NCBI GenBank assembly: GCA_017476665.1
Contig: JAFUZJ010000012.1
Span: 1 to 64,000, forward strand
Direction of reading: 5' to 3'
Source: Lachnospiraceae bacterium
GTDB lineage: Bacteria; Bacillota; Clostridia; Lachnospirales; Lachnospiraceae
DNA: 64,000 nucleotides
Part shown: positions 43,884 through 52,751 of the stretch, piece by piece
Layout of the letters: each line of letters opens with the position of its first letter
Numbering within the stretch: position 1 is the stretch's first letter
The notes under the pieces: model-generated
Database searches by the model: none
The model's input: only the letters and a program-made list of their open reading frames with translations
Told to the model about the DNA's origin: nothing
Program-made: the position numbers and the translations under genes

Positions 43884-44732
43884 TTACATATTGCCATGAT
43901 GTTCATTCTGCTTCCGGTATTTCAACGGGCTCATACCGATCACTCGCTTGAATTGCGCCGTGAGATTTCCGGGGTAGGGATAACCGGTCTCGTGGGCAAT
44001 CTCCGTCACGGACTTGTCGGAATGCAGGAGCAGCTCGCAGACCGCCCGGAGTTTTACTTCCGCCAGGTATTCCGAGTAGGTGCGGTTTAACTGTTTTTTG
44101 AACAGTCTGGAAAAGTAGGCATTGGAAAAGCAGGCATAGGCAGCCACTTCCTCCAGGGTGGGATTCTTGGCATAATGTTTTCCGATGTAGTAAACGGCGT
44201 TCATAATCTCCGGTGTCAGCGGCGTATCGGGGACAAAGTCATCCATGTCCGGCAGGCGCCTGTCCAAAAGAATAGTAAATAATCTGTATAAAAGGGTTTG
44301 CAGCGCATAGTCACGGTGCGGGGCAGACCCTTCGTATTCTTTCAGCATTTCAGCAAATAAATGATACACTTCTTCTCTATCCTCGTCATGAAAATAGTTG
44401 ATCGGGTGGGCATAGATGCTGTCCAGGGTGTGCTGCCCGAATTTCAGGATAAAATCCTGCGCGAATTCCGCTGTAAATTTCAACAGGTAGTTCTCATAAG
44501 GCGCATTGGAAGCCGGAAAAGTCCGATGGTAGACATAGGGCGGCAGCAGGCCGAGGCATCCCTGGTGTTGAATATAGGCACCTGTGGAGGTGATGGTGTA
44601 GCGGTCACCGGAGAGTAGCAGTCCCATCTGGTAAAAGCCGGGTGCCACTTCCAGAGTGGGCATCTCTGTGGTGGCGGGAAGGGAGCGTCTGGCGATATAG
44701 AAGTTTTGACCTTTCGGAAGGGGGTAAGGCAT
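43884..44732 (-). CDS. AraC-family transcriptional regulator
   Basis: A 282-residue regulator: an N-terminal cupin-type sensor (residues ~10-160) and a C-terminal AraC DNA-binding domain with two helix-turn-helix units (PTLEEVAAYACFSNAYFSRLFKKQL, then KSVTEIAHETGYPYPGNLTAQFKRVIG and the end SPLKYRK). Such proteins usually sense a sugar and activate carbohydrate genes. No sugar operon lies beside it, so the target is unknown. I start it at the ATG at 44732, which has AAAGGAGG upstream, rather than at the in-frame ATG at 44795. Confidence 0.85.
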   Translation of the reverse strand: MPYPLPKGQNFYIARRSLPATTEMPTLEVAPGFYQMGLLLSGDRYTITSTGAYIQHQGCLGLLPPYVYHRTFPASNAPYENYLLKFTAEFAQDFILKFGQHTLDSIYAHPINYFHDEDREEVYHLFAEMLKEYEGSAPHRDYALQTLLYRLFTILLDRRLPDMDDFVPDTPLTPEIMNAVYYIGKHYAKNPTLEEVAAYACFSNAYFSRLFKKQLNRTYSEYLAEVKLRAVCELLLHSDKSVTEIAHETGYPYPGNLTAQFKRVIGMSPLKYRKQNEHHGNM

Positions 44733-44884
44733 GGCGGGTCCTCCTTTGGATAATTTGTTTATATCCAGTATGTCATCTGTGAATAAAAAAATCAAGTATC
44801 AGAGTAGCGTGTGATAAGAAAATAATTTGCAAATGTGCTAGAATGAATATAAGTAAAATATAGGTTGAGGCAGGAGGGTGGAAA

Positions 44885-45319
44885 ATGGTACGGGAAGTCA
44901 GGGAACAGGACAGGGATGCATTGCTGGAGTTGTATTTGTTTTTACATGAGGATCATATTCCGGATTGCACGGATCGCCTGATGGAGACATGGAAGCAGAT
45001 CCTGGATGATGTAAATCATCATATTATTGTCTATGAACAGGACGGGCGGATCGTATCCTCCTGTGTCTGTGTTATTATACCGAACCTGACAAGAGACGTG
45101 CGCCCTTATGCGTTTATAGAAAACGTGGTAACGCATTCCGATTATCGTGGGCGCGGGTATGCCACGGCGTGTCTGAATTATGCCAGACAGATCGCAGTGG
45201 AAAATGGTTGTTATAAGATGATGCTCCTGACAGGTTCTAAAAAAGAGGAAACGTTGAATTTTTATAAGAAGGCGGGATATAACAGCGAGGATAAGACTGC
45301 TTTTATACAGTGGTTGTGA
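44885..45319 (+). CDS. GNAT-family N-acetyltransferase
   Basis: A 144-residue acetyltransferase. The acetyl-CoA motif A is present as VVTHSDYRGRGYATACLNYARQIA, and motif B as CYKMMLLTGSKKEETLNFYKKAGY. Its acceptor is unknown. CAGGAGGG precedes the start, and an extended -10 (TGCTAGAAT) is present in the 90 bases upstream. It ends 30 bases before the ABC exporter pair. Confidence 0.85.
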   Translation: MVREVREQDRDALLELYLFLHEDHIPDCTDRLMETWKQILDDVNHHIIVYEQDGRIVSSCVCVIIPNLTRDVRPYAFIENVVTHSDYRGRGYATACLNYARQIAVENGCYKMMLLTGSKKEETLNFYKKAGYNSEDKTAFIQWL

Positions 45320-45348
45320 AGCGGATAAGTATGAGAGAGGGGTTGAAG

Positions 45349-47070
45349 ATGTTTCAGGCGAAATTTACAAAATTTGCAGTGAAGTATCTGCCGCTATTGT
45401 TGACTGAGGCGGCGACCACGGTGCTTTTAAGTTTGGTGCGGGTGCGCGGAAATGACATTGTGGGCAGTGTAATAGATACCATGTTGTCAGGGGAGACGGT
45501 GGACTTTTCCTCTTTTCTGGTGTTGTTTCTGGCGTTGACGGGGGCGGGATTTGCGTGCGCCTTTGTGCGCAGGTATAGTGCCTGTGTGTACGCGAATAAA
45601 GTGAGCGCGGCATATCGAGGCTGTATTGCGGACAAGCTTTACCGGATGGAGTATGTATTTTTTGACCATAATAATTCGGCGTCGGTTCTGAATAAGATGA
45701 TCGGGGATATTTCAGAGATTTTCGGTCTGCTGGAAGAGACCTTTCCGGATGTGCTGAATTGTGTGTTTTCGCTGGTGGTGTATTCGGTGTATATTTTCCG
45801 TTTAAATCGCGGTTTGTTCTTTTTGATGCTGGTGCTTTATCCGGTAATTTTCGCGTCGGCCAACCGGTTTGCGAAAAAGCTGAATGCACTGGCATCCGTA
45901 CACAGGCAAAAGACAGATGATATGGCGGAGATTACCCAGGATGCTGTGAACGGAATTCTGGTGCTGCGCAGCTTTGCGCTGGAAGGGCTTTTCTTAAAGA
46001 AGATGCGTGCCGCAGCGGAGGCTTTGGTGCAGAATGAACAGAAACGGGTGCGGATCACGAATAATACGCTGGTGGTGAGGAAACTACTGCAATGGCTGCC
46101 GAATATTGTGTGTGCGGTTTATGCGCTGGTGCTCGTGGAGCGGGGGGCATTGACGCTGGGGGCGCTGGTAGCGTTTATCATGGTGCTGGCAAAGTTTGTG
46201 GAAGTCTTTGTGTATCTGCCTTTCTGTTATGTGGAAGCACAGACGGGGCTGGTGAGTATCCGGCGTGTGGAGGAGATATTGAATGCGGCAGAGGAGGTAA
46301 GCGAAAGGAAGCTGGAGGCAACGCGGGAACATGTCAGTGACATGGATATTGCAGTGGATAAGGTGAAGACGAAGGAGAGTTCTGGGGAAGATCAGACAGC
46401 AGTGCCTGCCATAGAATTTGCGGATGTGCATTTTGGATATCAGGCGGAAAAAGAAATACTGCGCGGGGTAAACTTCACTGTGGCCCAAGGGGAGCGTATT
46501 GCGATCATCGGAGAGTCCGGCGCGGGCAAGAGCACTGTGTTCAGGCTGCTCTGTGGATTTTATCGGCCAACGGCGGGAAACATCCGACTCTTTGGCAGAG
46601 AACTGTGGGAATGGGAGTTGGCAGCGGCAAGGGATCGGATTGCGTTGGTATCTCAGGACATTTTTCTGTTTCCGGTATCGGTGTATGAAAATCTCTCCTT
46701 CGGAAACAGGGAGGCGGATCGGGCGCAGATTGAGGAGGCGTGCAGGCAGGCGGAGATTCATGCGTTTATCATGAGTCTTCCACAAGGGTATGACACGGTT
46801 GTGGGAGAGCGCGGAGCACTTTTATCCGGCGGGCAGAAACAGCGGATTTCGATTGCAAGGGCTTTGTTGAAGGATGCACCTATTCTGCTTTTGGATGAGC
46901 CGACGTCGGCGATTGATGTGGGGACGGAGGAGTTGATTCAAAAGGCACTCCGCAAGGTGACGAAGGGGCGCACCTGCATCACAATCGCACACAGACTTTC
47001 CACGATTCAGGACAGCGACAGAATTCTGAAACTGTCGGAGGGCAAGCTGTCGGAGGAGGTTATGGAATGA
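45349..47070 (+). CDS. ABC exporter, fused membrane and ATPase domains (first half of a heterodimer)
   Basis: A 573-residue half-transporter: six membrane helices in residues 1-310, then an ATPase domain. Walker A is GESGAGKS (388-395), the signature is LSGGQKQR (from 492), Walker B is ILLLDEPTSAID and the switch His lies in ITIAHRLST. Between the domains an unusually charged linker (about 325-358) is seen. The start at 45349 has GAGAGG eight bases upstream; an ATG at 45331 is possible. Its stop overlaps the next gene by four bases, so the two likely form a heterodimer. The substrate is unknown. Confidence 0.88.
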   Translation: MFQAKFTKFAVKYLPLLLTEAATTVLLSLVRVRGNDIVGSVIDTMLSGETVDFSSFLVLFLALTGAGFACAFVRRYSACVYANKVSAAYRGCIADKLYRMEYVFFDHNNSASVLNKMIGDISEIFGLLEETFPDVLNCVFSLVVYSVYIFRLNRGLFFLMLVLYPVIFASANRFAKKLNALASVHRQKTDDMAEITQDAVNGILVLRSFALEGLFLKKMRAAAEALVQNEQKRVRITNNTLVVRKLLQWLPNIVCAVYALVLVERGALTLGALVAFIMVLAKFVEVFVYLPFCYVEAQTGLVSIRRVEEILNAAEEVSERKLEATREHVSDMDIAVDKVKTKESSGEDQTAVPAIEFADVHFGYQAEKEILRGVNFTVAQGERIAIIGESGAGKSTVFRLLCGFYRPTAGNIRLFGRELWEWELAAARDRIALVSQDIFLFPVSVYENLSFGNREADRAQIEEACRQAEIHAFIMSLPQGYDTVVGERGALLSGGQKQRISIARALLKDAPILLLDEPTSAIDVGTEELIQKALRKVTKGRTCITIAHRLSTIQDSDRILKLSEGKLSEEVME

Positions 47071-48734
47071 AAGGGTTATGGAGGATATTTGGCAGATCCA
47101 TGAAGGCGATGGGACGGAGGCTCCCGGTGTATCTGATTGCGATTTTCTTCATGAGTACCGGATTTTCGGCTTTTGCTGTCATGGAAGGGCTGCTAATGAA
47201 AAGTGTGGTGGATATTGCGCAGAGCGGACGGTATGCGGATATGGGCATCACTTTTGGGACGATCATTTTAGCAGGCGCGGTGCTGTTGATCGTATATCGG
47301 TTTGCGGCGGTGACATACAACGTAGAGGCGAAGCGGATGTTCGGAAAGCTCTCGGAGGAAGTGCTGGATGAGTCCATTCACCTGCCTTATGCATACTATG
47401 AGAAACATCACAGTGGGGAGATCATCTCGAAACTGTCCTATGACTTGGGAAAGATGGGGGATATTTACGGTTCACGATTCCGGCGTGTGGTGATGCCTGT
47501 TTTGGAAGTGATCGTGTACATGATCCCCATGTGTATTCTGGATTTCAGACTGAGCCTGTGTCTGATGGGGGTGAACGTGGTGCTGCTGCTTTTGGATATG
47601 CTCACGCTGGAGCCGATGCATAAGGTTCGAAAGCGGTTATCTGAGCATAATGGGCGCATGACAAATGCGCTGTCCAATCTGCTGCAGGGCATGGAGCAGG
47701 TGAGGATGAACCGTGCGGGATATGAGTATGTGGAACATTTTCAGGAAGAAAACCGGGCTTACGCGAGGGCGTATCGGGGGCAGATTTGGCTGTCCTCGAT
47801 TCTGGAGAGCGCGGATCAGGGATTTCATTTGCTGGCATCATTGTTTTTCCTGATGGTGGGCGTATTCTTTGTGGACAAAGGCTACTCCACACTGGGCGGA
47901 TTGGCGGCAATTTATACGATGTATGTGCGATTTTCCAATAGTTTCCGTTCGCTGGGAGAATATCTGCCGGAGTTGGTGGGATGTCTGTCCAATGCGGAGA
48001 ATATATTTGAATTTCTGGCGGAAGAGAGAGAGCAGAGCGATAAAGCTGCTGGCGGGAAGGTGGAAGGTGTAAATGGAAATGTTCAGAATGAGAGGATGGC
48101 ACTGCGGATTGAGGGGCTGAATTTTGCCTATGACCGAGGGACGGAGGTGCTTTCGGATTTTTCTCTGTCGGTGGAAGAAGGAGAATGTCTGGCGATCACG
48201 GGACCTTCCGGCTGTGGAAAGACCACCCTGTCAAAACTGTTGTTAGGGTTGTATGGGGCGCCGGAGAGCGGGGAGATTATAGTGGGCGGGCGCAGTATGC
48301 GCGATATGTCCTTTGCCACTCTGCGGAAGCAGATCGCCTATGTGCCGCAGGAGTCTTATCTGTTTCAGGGAACGGTGAAGGAGAATATCGGTTGTGCAAA
48401 GGAAGGAGTTTCGGAAGAGGAGATCATTGCGGCGGCTAAGATCGCCAATGCCGACGGGTTTATCAGGGAACTTCCGGAAGGGTATGAGACGGTTATGGGC
48501 GAGCGGGGGCGGAACCTGTCCGGCGGTCAGAGGCAGCGGATCGCCATTGCGCGTGCGGTTTTGAAGGATGCGCCGATCCTCCTGCTGGATGAGGCAACTT
48601 CCGCGCTGGATCAGGATTCGGAAAGGCTGATCAATGAAGCGCTGCGTCGGTTGAAGGGGAAGAAGACGATAGTCATGATTGCCCATCGTCCGGCAACGAT
48701 TGCGCTGGCGGACAGAGTTTGCAGGATGGGGTAG
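47067..48734 (+). CDS. ABC exporter, fused membrane and ATPase domains (second half of a heterodimer)
   Basis: A 555-residue half-transporter with six membrane helices and an ATPase domain: Walker A GPSGCGKT (379-386), signature LSGGQRQR, Walker B ILLLDEATSALD, switch His in VMIAHRP. Both sites keep a canonical Glu after Walker B, so neither half is an obviously inactive partner. A linker rich in Glu, Lys and Gly (about 325-345) precedes the ATPase domain. The gene overlaps the first half by four bases and ends 12 bases before the 2H phosphoesterase gene. Confidence 0.88.
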   Translation: MKGLWRIFGRSMKAMGRRLPVYLIAIFFMSTGFSAFAVMEGLLMKSVVDIAQSGRYADMGITFGTIILAGAVLLIVYRFAAVTYNVEAKRMFGKLSEEVLDESIHLPYAYYEKHHSGEIISKLSYDLGKMGDIYGSRFRRVVMPVLEVIVYMIPMCILDFRLSLCLMGVNVVLLLLDMLTLEPMHKVRKRLSEHNGRMTNALSNLLQGMEQVRMNRAGYEYVEHFQEENRAYARAYRGQIWLSSILESADQGFHLLASLFFLMVGVFFVDKGYSTLGGLAAIYTMYVRFSNSFRSLGEYLPELVGCLSNAENIFEFLAEEREQSDKAAGGKVEGVNGNVQNERMALRIEGLNFAYDRGTEVLSDFSLSVEEGECLAITGPSGCGKTTLSKLLLGLYGAPESGEIIVGGRSMRDMSFATLRKQIAYVPQESYLFQGTVKENIGCAKEGVSEEEIIAAAKIANADGFIRELPEGYETVMGERGRNLSGGQRQRIAIARAVLKDAPILLLDEATSALDQDSERLINEALRRLKGKKTIVMIAHRPATIALADRVCRMG

Positions 48735-48746
48735 GAGGCGGATGGT

Positions 48747-49286
48747 ATGCAATATGCGATAGAATTATATTACGATGTAGAGACAGAACAAAAACTTTTT
48801 AATCTAGCTAAGCGGGTAGCGGATGAAAAATTGAGCACAAAGTTTTTGGAGTGGAAAACAAGACCGCATCTGACATTGGCTTGTTTTAATGATGTAAATG
48901 AAATTGAGTGCATACAGCAATTGCAGAATTTTGCGGAAATGCATAAGTCAATGCCTGCATATATTGGCTCCGTTGGGATGTTTAATGACACAAGGACGAT
49001 TTTCGCGTCGCCCATGATGAATGATAGGATGTATCAATTTCAAAGAGAATTGCATGAATGTATGCGAGCATTTGATACAACCGGCTGGGAATGGTATCGC
49101 CCTAACAGATGGGTGCCGCATTGTACATTGGCGCTTACCAAGGAGGACGATGATGAGGTTTTTTATAAAGCCAGTGATTTAATTCTGCGCGAGTTTAGAA
49201 AAATGAGCGGTAAGTTTGTGGCGGTGGGATTGGTGAAAATAACATTTCCCGTGGAGGAAGTTTATACGGTTACTTTAGAGGGATAA
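48747..49286 (+). CDS. LigT/2H-phosphoesterase family protein (2'-5' RNA ligase-like)
   Basis: A 179-residue protein with the two HxT motifs of the 2H superfamily: HLT at 41-43 (RPHLTLACF) and HCT at 125-127 (VPHCTLALT). Members ligate or open 2',5'-linked RNA or act on cyclic phosphates such as ADP-ribose 1'',2''-cyclic phosphate; some oppose cyclic-oligonucleotide signalling. GGAGG stands before the ATG. It is 12 bases after the ABC gene and precedes the structured repeat. Confidence 0.8.
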   Translation: MQYAIELYYDVETEQKLFNLAKRVADEKLSTKFLEWKTRPHLTLACFNDVNEIECIQQLQNFAEMHKSMPAYIGSVGMFNDTRTIFASPMMNDRMYQFQRELHECMRAFDTTGWEWYRPNRWVPHCTLALTKEDDDEVFYKASDLILREFRKMSGKFVAVGLVKITFPVEEVYTVTLEG

Positions 49287-49293
49287 TTTTTAT

Positions 49294-49418
49294 TCCCGCG
49301 AGCAATGAGCCAAGGTGACATGCTTGCATGTCAATTTGGCGAATGCCGCGAGGGTCAAATACCCCCGCAGCTAAAGCTGCGCAGCAAGTTTGATACCCCG
49401 TAGCTTGCTGCGGGATAT
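49294..49418 (+). repeat. Structured intergenic element with nested and competing hairpins
   Basis: This ~125-base GC-rich stretch in an AT-rich gap has several clear pairings. GACATG/CATGTC (49317-49322 with 49327-49332) lies inside a GCCAA/TTGGC stem. GCAGC/GCTGC (49367-49371 with 49376-49380) and GCAGCAAG/CTTGCTGC (49381-49388 with 49404-49411) follow. CCCGCAGC (49364-49371) can instead pair with GCTGCGGG (49407-49414), so two folds compete. It contains no open frame. I recall similar blocks as dispersed repeats in Lachnospiraceae, but only one copy is in this window. Confidence 0.55.
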
Positions 49419-49471
49419 TTGATTTGGGTGCATGATTATATCATGCAAAGCGACATTTTGGGAGGTAGATA

Positions 49472-50126
49472 TGGGACAAGTCGAAATTAATAATTATGAG
49501 GATTTATATAATGTTCTTGACCAAATCAATGAAAAGATTGATTGGGACACATTTTATTCAAAAAGAAATAGGAAAGCTCCAATCCTGCTAAATAATACTT
49601 TGCCTGATAAGGCAATAGCGACGTTTATAAAAACACATCCTATTGAAAATGCGATAGAGTTTGGATGTGGAGAGGGAAGAAATGCTGTTTATCTGGCCAA
49701 AAACGGTATAGACGTATTAGCCGTAGATTCATCAGATATTGCAATCAAAAATGCAAAAGAAATCGCGAAAGACCTTAAAAATGTCCAATTTATTTGTAAT
49801 GATTTTCTTTCTATCGATTTGAAAGACACCAGGTATGACCTTGTAGTAGACAGCGGAATGTTTCATCATTTGGCACCACATCGGAGACTGCAAATGGCTT
49901 TTTTATCCTTTTATGCTTTTCTTCTGATGCCGGTGGAGCGGATGAACTTGATGATTTGCAGTTTTATCTAAAAAGAAATACGGGTGTATCATTTTCCGAG
50001 CAAAGAATTAGAAATTTCTTTGGTTCTGAGTTTGATATTGTAAGCATAGAAAAATGTTCACAGGAAATTACAGAAGAATACATTGATATTCCATATTTAT
50101 ATTGTTGTATTATGCGGCTTTTATAA
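49472..50126 (+). pseudogene. SAM-dependent methyltransferase, broken by a frameshifting deletion
   Basis: The first frame (49472-49971) gives a good class I methyltransferase start: FIKTHPIENAIEFGCGEGRNAVYLAKNG (motif I), then VLAVDSS and VVDSGMFHHLAPHRRLQ. From there it reads nonsense to a stop. In the frame shifted by one base the family sequence resumes as NGFFILLCFSSDAGGADELD and runs to GSEFDIVSIEKCSQ, with the stop at 50124-50126. The join is near 49891-49894. The family usually has ten or so residues between LQ and NG, so a short deletion not divisible by three is the simplest cause. GGGAGGTAGAT precedes the start. Confidence 0.8.
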
Positions 50127-50158
50127 ATGGAATGTTCAGATAATAAGGGTGACAAACT

Positions 50159-50824
50159 ATGAAGCATGATGAAATCCAAATCAGTTTGCAGGATACAGAG
50201 TGGCCGTTCTCCTATACTGACCATGACAGAATGATCGTCAGAGCGATCGTCGTGGATGAGAAAGGGTACTATTATTTCGTCAGGGCAGAGCGTGATGATG
50301 ATTTTGGAAAAGCGACATTGATCGAGACAGCCGGAGGCGGCGTGGAGCAGGGCGAGGAGCTTTGCACGGCGCTTCGACGGGAGTTGAAGGAAGAATTGGG
50401 AGTGGATGTGGAAATCCTATGTAAGATAGGGGTGGTAAGTGACTTTTACAATCTGATCCACCGGCACAATATCAACAATTATTATCTCTGTAAAGTAAAG
50501 GCATTAGGCGAGAGAAATCTCACGCAGGACGAAATAGAGAGGTTCCATCTATCAACGCTGCGGTTATCGTATGATGAGGCTGTCAGAGAATACGAAAAGT
50601 GCGCGTGTACAAAACTGGGGCGGCTGATCGCAAACAGAGAGCTGCCTGTTTTGCAGAGAGATAGAGTATGCGGTATCACAGGAATTTCCAAGTTAAGGTC
50701 AAGTGCAACAACAACCACAGGCATCATTAAAAAGTATGACAAACTTCAAAATGAACGTGTTCTGCAAATGTTCGCAAAATTTGAGATAGTCAATTGCTAT
50801 TTGAGATTGCATGTGCTATCATAG
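50159..50824 (+). CDS. Nudix hydrolase
   Basis: A 221-residue protein with an intact Nudix box: GGGVEQGEELCTALRRELKE followed by ELGV (G-x5-E-x7-R-E-U-x-E-E-x-G-U) at about residues 59-81. Nudix enzymes cut nucleoside diphosphates linked to another group, for example ADP-ribose or oxidised NTPs. The N-terminal 25 residues and the region to ~185 fit NTP-hydrolase-type members. The last ~40 residues (from RSSATTTTGIIKK) look unlike the family and may be readthrough after a 3' truncation, in keeping with the decayed surroundings. Confidence 0.75.
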   Translation: MKHDEIQISLQDTEWPFSYTDHDRMIVRAIVVDEKGYYYFVRAERDDDFGKATLIETAGGGVEQGEELCTALRRELKEELGVDVEILCKIGVVSDFYNLIHRHNINNYYLCKVKALGERNLTQDEIERFHLSTLRLSYDEAVREYEKCACTKLGRLIANRELPVLQRDRVCGITGISKLRSSATTTTGIIKKYDKLQNERVLQMFAKFEIVNCYLRLHVLS

Positions 50825-50869
50825 TTAGCGGCAACTAACATAAATATCAGGAGTAAAGAGAGAAGCCAG

Positions 50870-51001
50870 ATGTCAGTATTCTATAACAAGTTATGGAAAA
50901 TGCTGACAGACCAGAAATTGAGCCACATTGAGCTGCAAAGTCAGAAGGCGGTTCCTGCAAGATTTGATGTAGGAGTGAAGAAAATCTCCCCCCAAAGATA
51001 G
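50870..51001 (+). pseudogene. Remnant of a small XRE-family regulator
   Basis: This 43-codon frame starts MSVFYNKLWKMLTDQKLSHIELQ, which closely matches the first helix of short XRE/Cro-type regulators of Lachnospiraceae (xxxYNKLWKxLIDKxMxKxxL). It then loses the helix-turn-helix pattern and stops. CAGGAG lies upstream. The 130 bases after it hold no gene I can support. Confidence 0.4.
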
Positions 51002-51133
51002 CAATTTTCATGAGTCCCCTCAGCTTTTTGGCAGGCTGTGGGGAACCCTGGGGACTGGATACTGGGAGACAAGGAGCCGGAAGCGGTCGCGATGTGGGTT
51101 CAAAATAATACTGATTTGAGAGGAGCATGCTAT

Positions 51134-51619
51134 ATGATTTTAATTCTGGAATGTATCGTCATTTGTTTTATTCTGCTTGTTCCCTGTGTGGTAGCGATTG
51201 CCAACGGGATTCATAACGCTTCATTTTTGTTTGAGCAGGATGTGCAGGATCGTGTTGTCAAGATGGGTCTGATTACAAAAGAACAGATTATCAGGAATCG
51301 GAAGATCTTCAAAATATCTGTTATGACTGTCATGATTGTCTTTGTACTCTGGGCGGTTTATGGTATCAATGGAGCTCGTGGATTCTGGCAGCCCTTCTGG
51401 CAGATTTATGCACTTGCTATGGCGGAAGGCTTGTTTGACCGTTTCTTTATCGATGCTTATTGGGTGGGACATACAAAAGCGTGGACAATCCCCGGAACAG
51501 AGGATCTGAAGCCATATATACCAAAGAAAACGCTGATCGGAAAGTGGCTGATCGTAATCGTAGGAAATCCCATCATTGCCGCGATACTATCAGGGGTCAT
51601 GTTGCTTGTTTTACCGTAA
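51134..51619 (+). CDS. Membrane protein of unknown function
   Basis: A 161-residue protein with four membrane helices: residues 1-22 (MILILECIVICFILLVPCVVAI), ~58-75 (ISVMTVMIVFVLWAVYGI), ~83-100 (PFWQIYALAMAEGLFDRFF) and ~137-160 (LIVIVGNPIIAAILSGVMLLVL). The motif DRFFIDAYWVGHTKAW between helices 3 and 4 may be functional. I start it at 51134, which has AGAGGAGC upstream; a start at 51038 would add an unlikely leader. No named family is recognised. It precedes another membrane protein gene by 13 bases. Confidence 0.65.
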   Translation: MILILECIVICFILLVPCVVAIANGIHNASFLFEQDVQDRVVKMGLITKEQIIRNRKIFKISVMTVMIVFVLWAVYGINGARGFWQPFWQIYALAMAEGLFDRFFIDAYWVGHTKAWTIPGTEDLKPYIPKKTLIGKWLIVIVGNPIIAAILSGVMLLVLP

Positions 51620-51632
51620 AGGAGATCGCACA

Positions 51633-52295
51633 ATGAAGAAAGAATATAAAAAATACTGGATTTGCGGCATCGTTGGCGCCGTTTGCTTCGGGATCGGCGA
51701 CTGGCTTCTCGGCTATGTCGATCCCGGTATCGTGGATGAATCGTTCTCGGTCATCAAAGTCGGACACGGCGCAGGATATGATCTGGTCAAGATAACGATC
51801 ACGCTACTGTTTGGTGCGATGGGCGTGCCGTTTCTCATGCTGGGTTGCATGAAAATGGCTGACATCCTTACAGAGGACAGTAAAAAGAAAGGCTTCCGCT
51901 TCCTGATGGCGCAGCTTCCCGTCGGATGGTTGATCATTCATTTTACGGTATCGGTCTTTATTTATGCGTATTCATGGAGTATACAAAACGGAATGGCTGA
52001 GACGGCAGAAAAGCTGGCAGCAGATATCCAGCACATGATGCAGCCTGCACAGATAGTTTCCTATCTCTTTATAGGCCTTCCGCTCGTGCTTCTGATCGTT
52101 TATGTTCTGCGTGGGAAAACTGCGCTTCAGAAGCGTTCGCAGTTCTTTACGCCGCTTCTTTGGATGGCACTTCTTTCAGGTTTGAAGTTTGTCATTCCCG
52201 CATCGCCATTTTCCAACGGGATCGACACCTTCTGCATGAATGCAGCGCTCATCATATGGTTTGTATATTTGATGACTGTGAAGGAAGAGCAATAA
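51633..52295 (+). CDS. Six-helix membrane protein of unknown function (DUF6796-like)
   Basis: A 220-residue protein. It begins MKKEYKKYWICGIVGAVCFGIGDWLLGYVDPG, and the helices that follow (LVKITITLLFGAMGVPFLML, LMAQLPVGWLIIHFTVSVFI, VSYLFIGLPLVLLIVYVL, FFTPLLWMALLSGLKFVIP, NAALIIWFVYLMTV) fit a six-helix protein of the DUF6796 kind seen in Clostridia. The GDWLLGY motif after helix 1 is characteristic of that group. AAAGGAG lies nine bases before the ATG at 51633. A truncated relative follows directly. Confidence 0.65.
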   Translation: MKKEYKKYWICGIVGAVCFGIGDWLLGYVDPGIVDESFSVIKVGHGAGYDLVKITITLLFGAMGVPFLMLGCMKMADILTEDSKKKGFRFLMAQLPVGWLIIHFTVSVFIYAYSWSIQNGMAETAEKLAADIQHMMQPAQIVSYLFIGLPLVLLIVYVLRGKTALQKRSQFFTPLLWMALLSGLKFVIPASPFSNGIDTFCMNAALIIWFVYLMTVKEEQ

Positions 52296-52333
52296 ACGGG
52301 GTGAATTGAACATGCTGACAACTATATGGATAG

Positions 52334-52579
52334 AAGTTGTCCCTGATTTTGTACGCTGGAGAAGGTCTCGGATTTCTTCTGTTGATTCTCCTGATCGCTA
52401 CCGGCAAGACAGTACTGCCAAAGTGGATGTTCATCTTAAGCCCAAGGATTTTGTTCCTGCTGAAACCTGCAGTCGGCAGGTTGTCCAAAGGCATGCGCAT
52501 CATCATTTCGGGTGGATGGACGAATCTGATTTCCGTGATCTACTATGCGGCAGTGCTGATTGTATTGTGCCTGCGCTGA
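52334..52579 (+). pseudogene. C-terminal remnant of a DUF6796-like membrane protein
   Basis: This 80-codon stretch directly after an in-frame stop encodes the last three helices of a protein like its upstream neighbour: YAGEGLGFLLLILLIATG, then FILSPRILFLLKPAVGRL, then IIISGGWTNLISVIYYAAVLI. There is no ribosome binding site or start codon that suits, so the front of the gene has been lost. An overlapping 95-codon frame (52306-52590) has no domain sense and is rejected. Confidence 0.5.
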
Positions 52580-52622
52580 TAGGAGAATAGTCAATGGGAA
52601 AATCGGGAAAGCAATATCTCCT

Positions 52623-52751
52623 ATAATTAAAAAGAACCTGCCGCAGACAGTCCTTAAAGTGTTCGATAATGTCGGGCACGGCGGCATGGTCGCGTTAAGG
52701 TCGGAGCTGTTGGCAGCAGAGCTCACAAGAATTATGGGGAGGAAATCATAA
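52623..52751 (+). pseudogene. C-terminal remnant, perhaps of an alpha/beta hydrolase
   Basis: The short frame KNLPQTVLKVFDNVGHGGMV, then LRSELLAAELTRIMG, ends at the base before the next gene. VFDNVGHGG resembles the catalytic-His end of an alpha/beta hydrolase (LxxFxxxGHGG). There is no start. It belongs to the eroded stretch 50.8-54.2 kb. Confidence 0.3.

Noticed and set aside
52306..52590. 95-codon plus-strand frame after the DUF6796-like gene
   Set aside because: Another frame over the same bases encodes clear membrane helices of the family; this one reads as charged nonsense.
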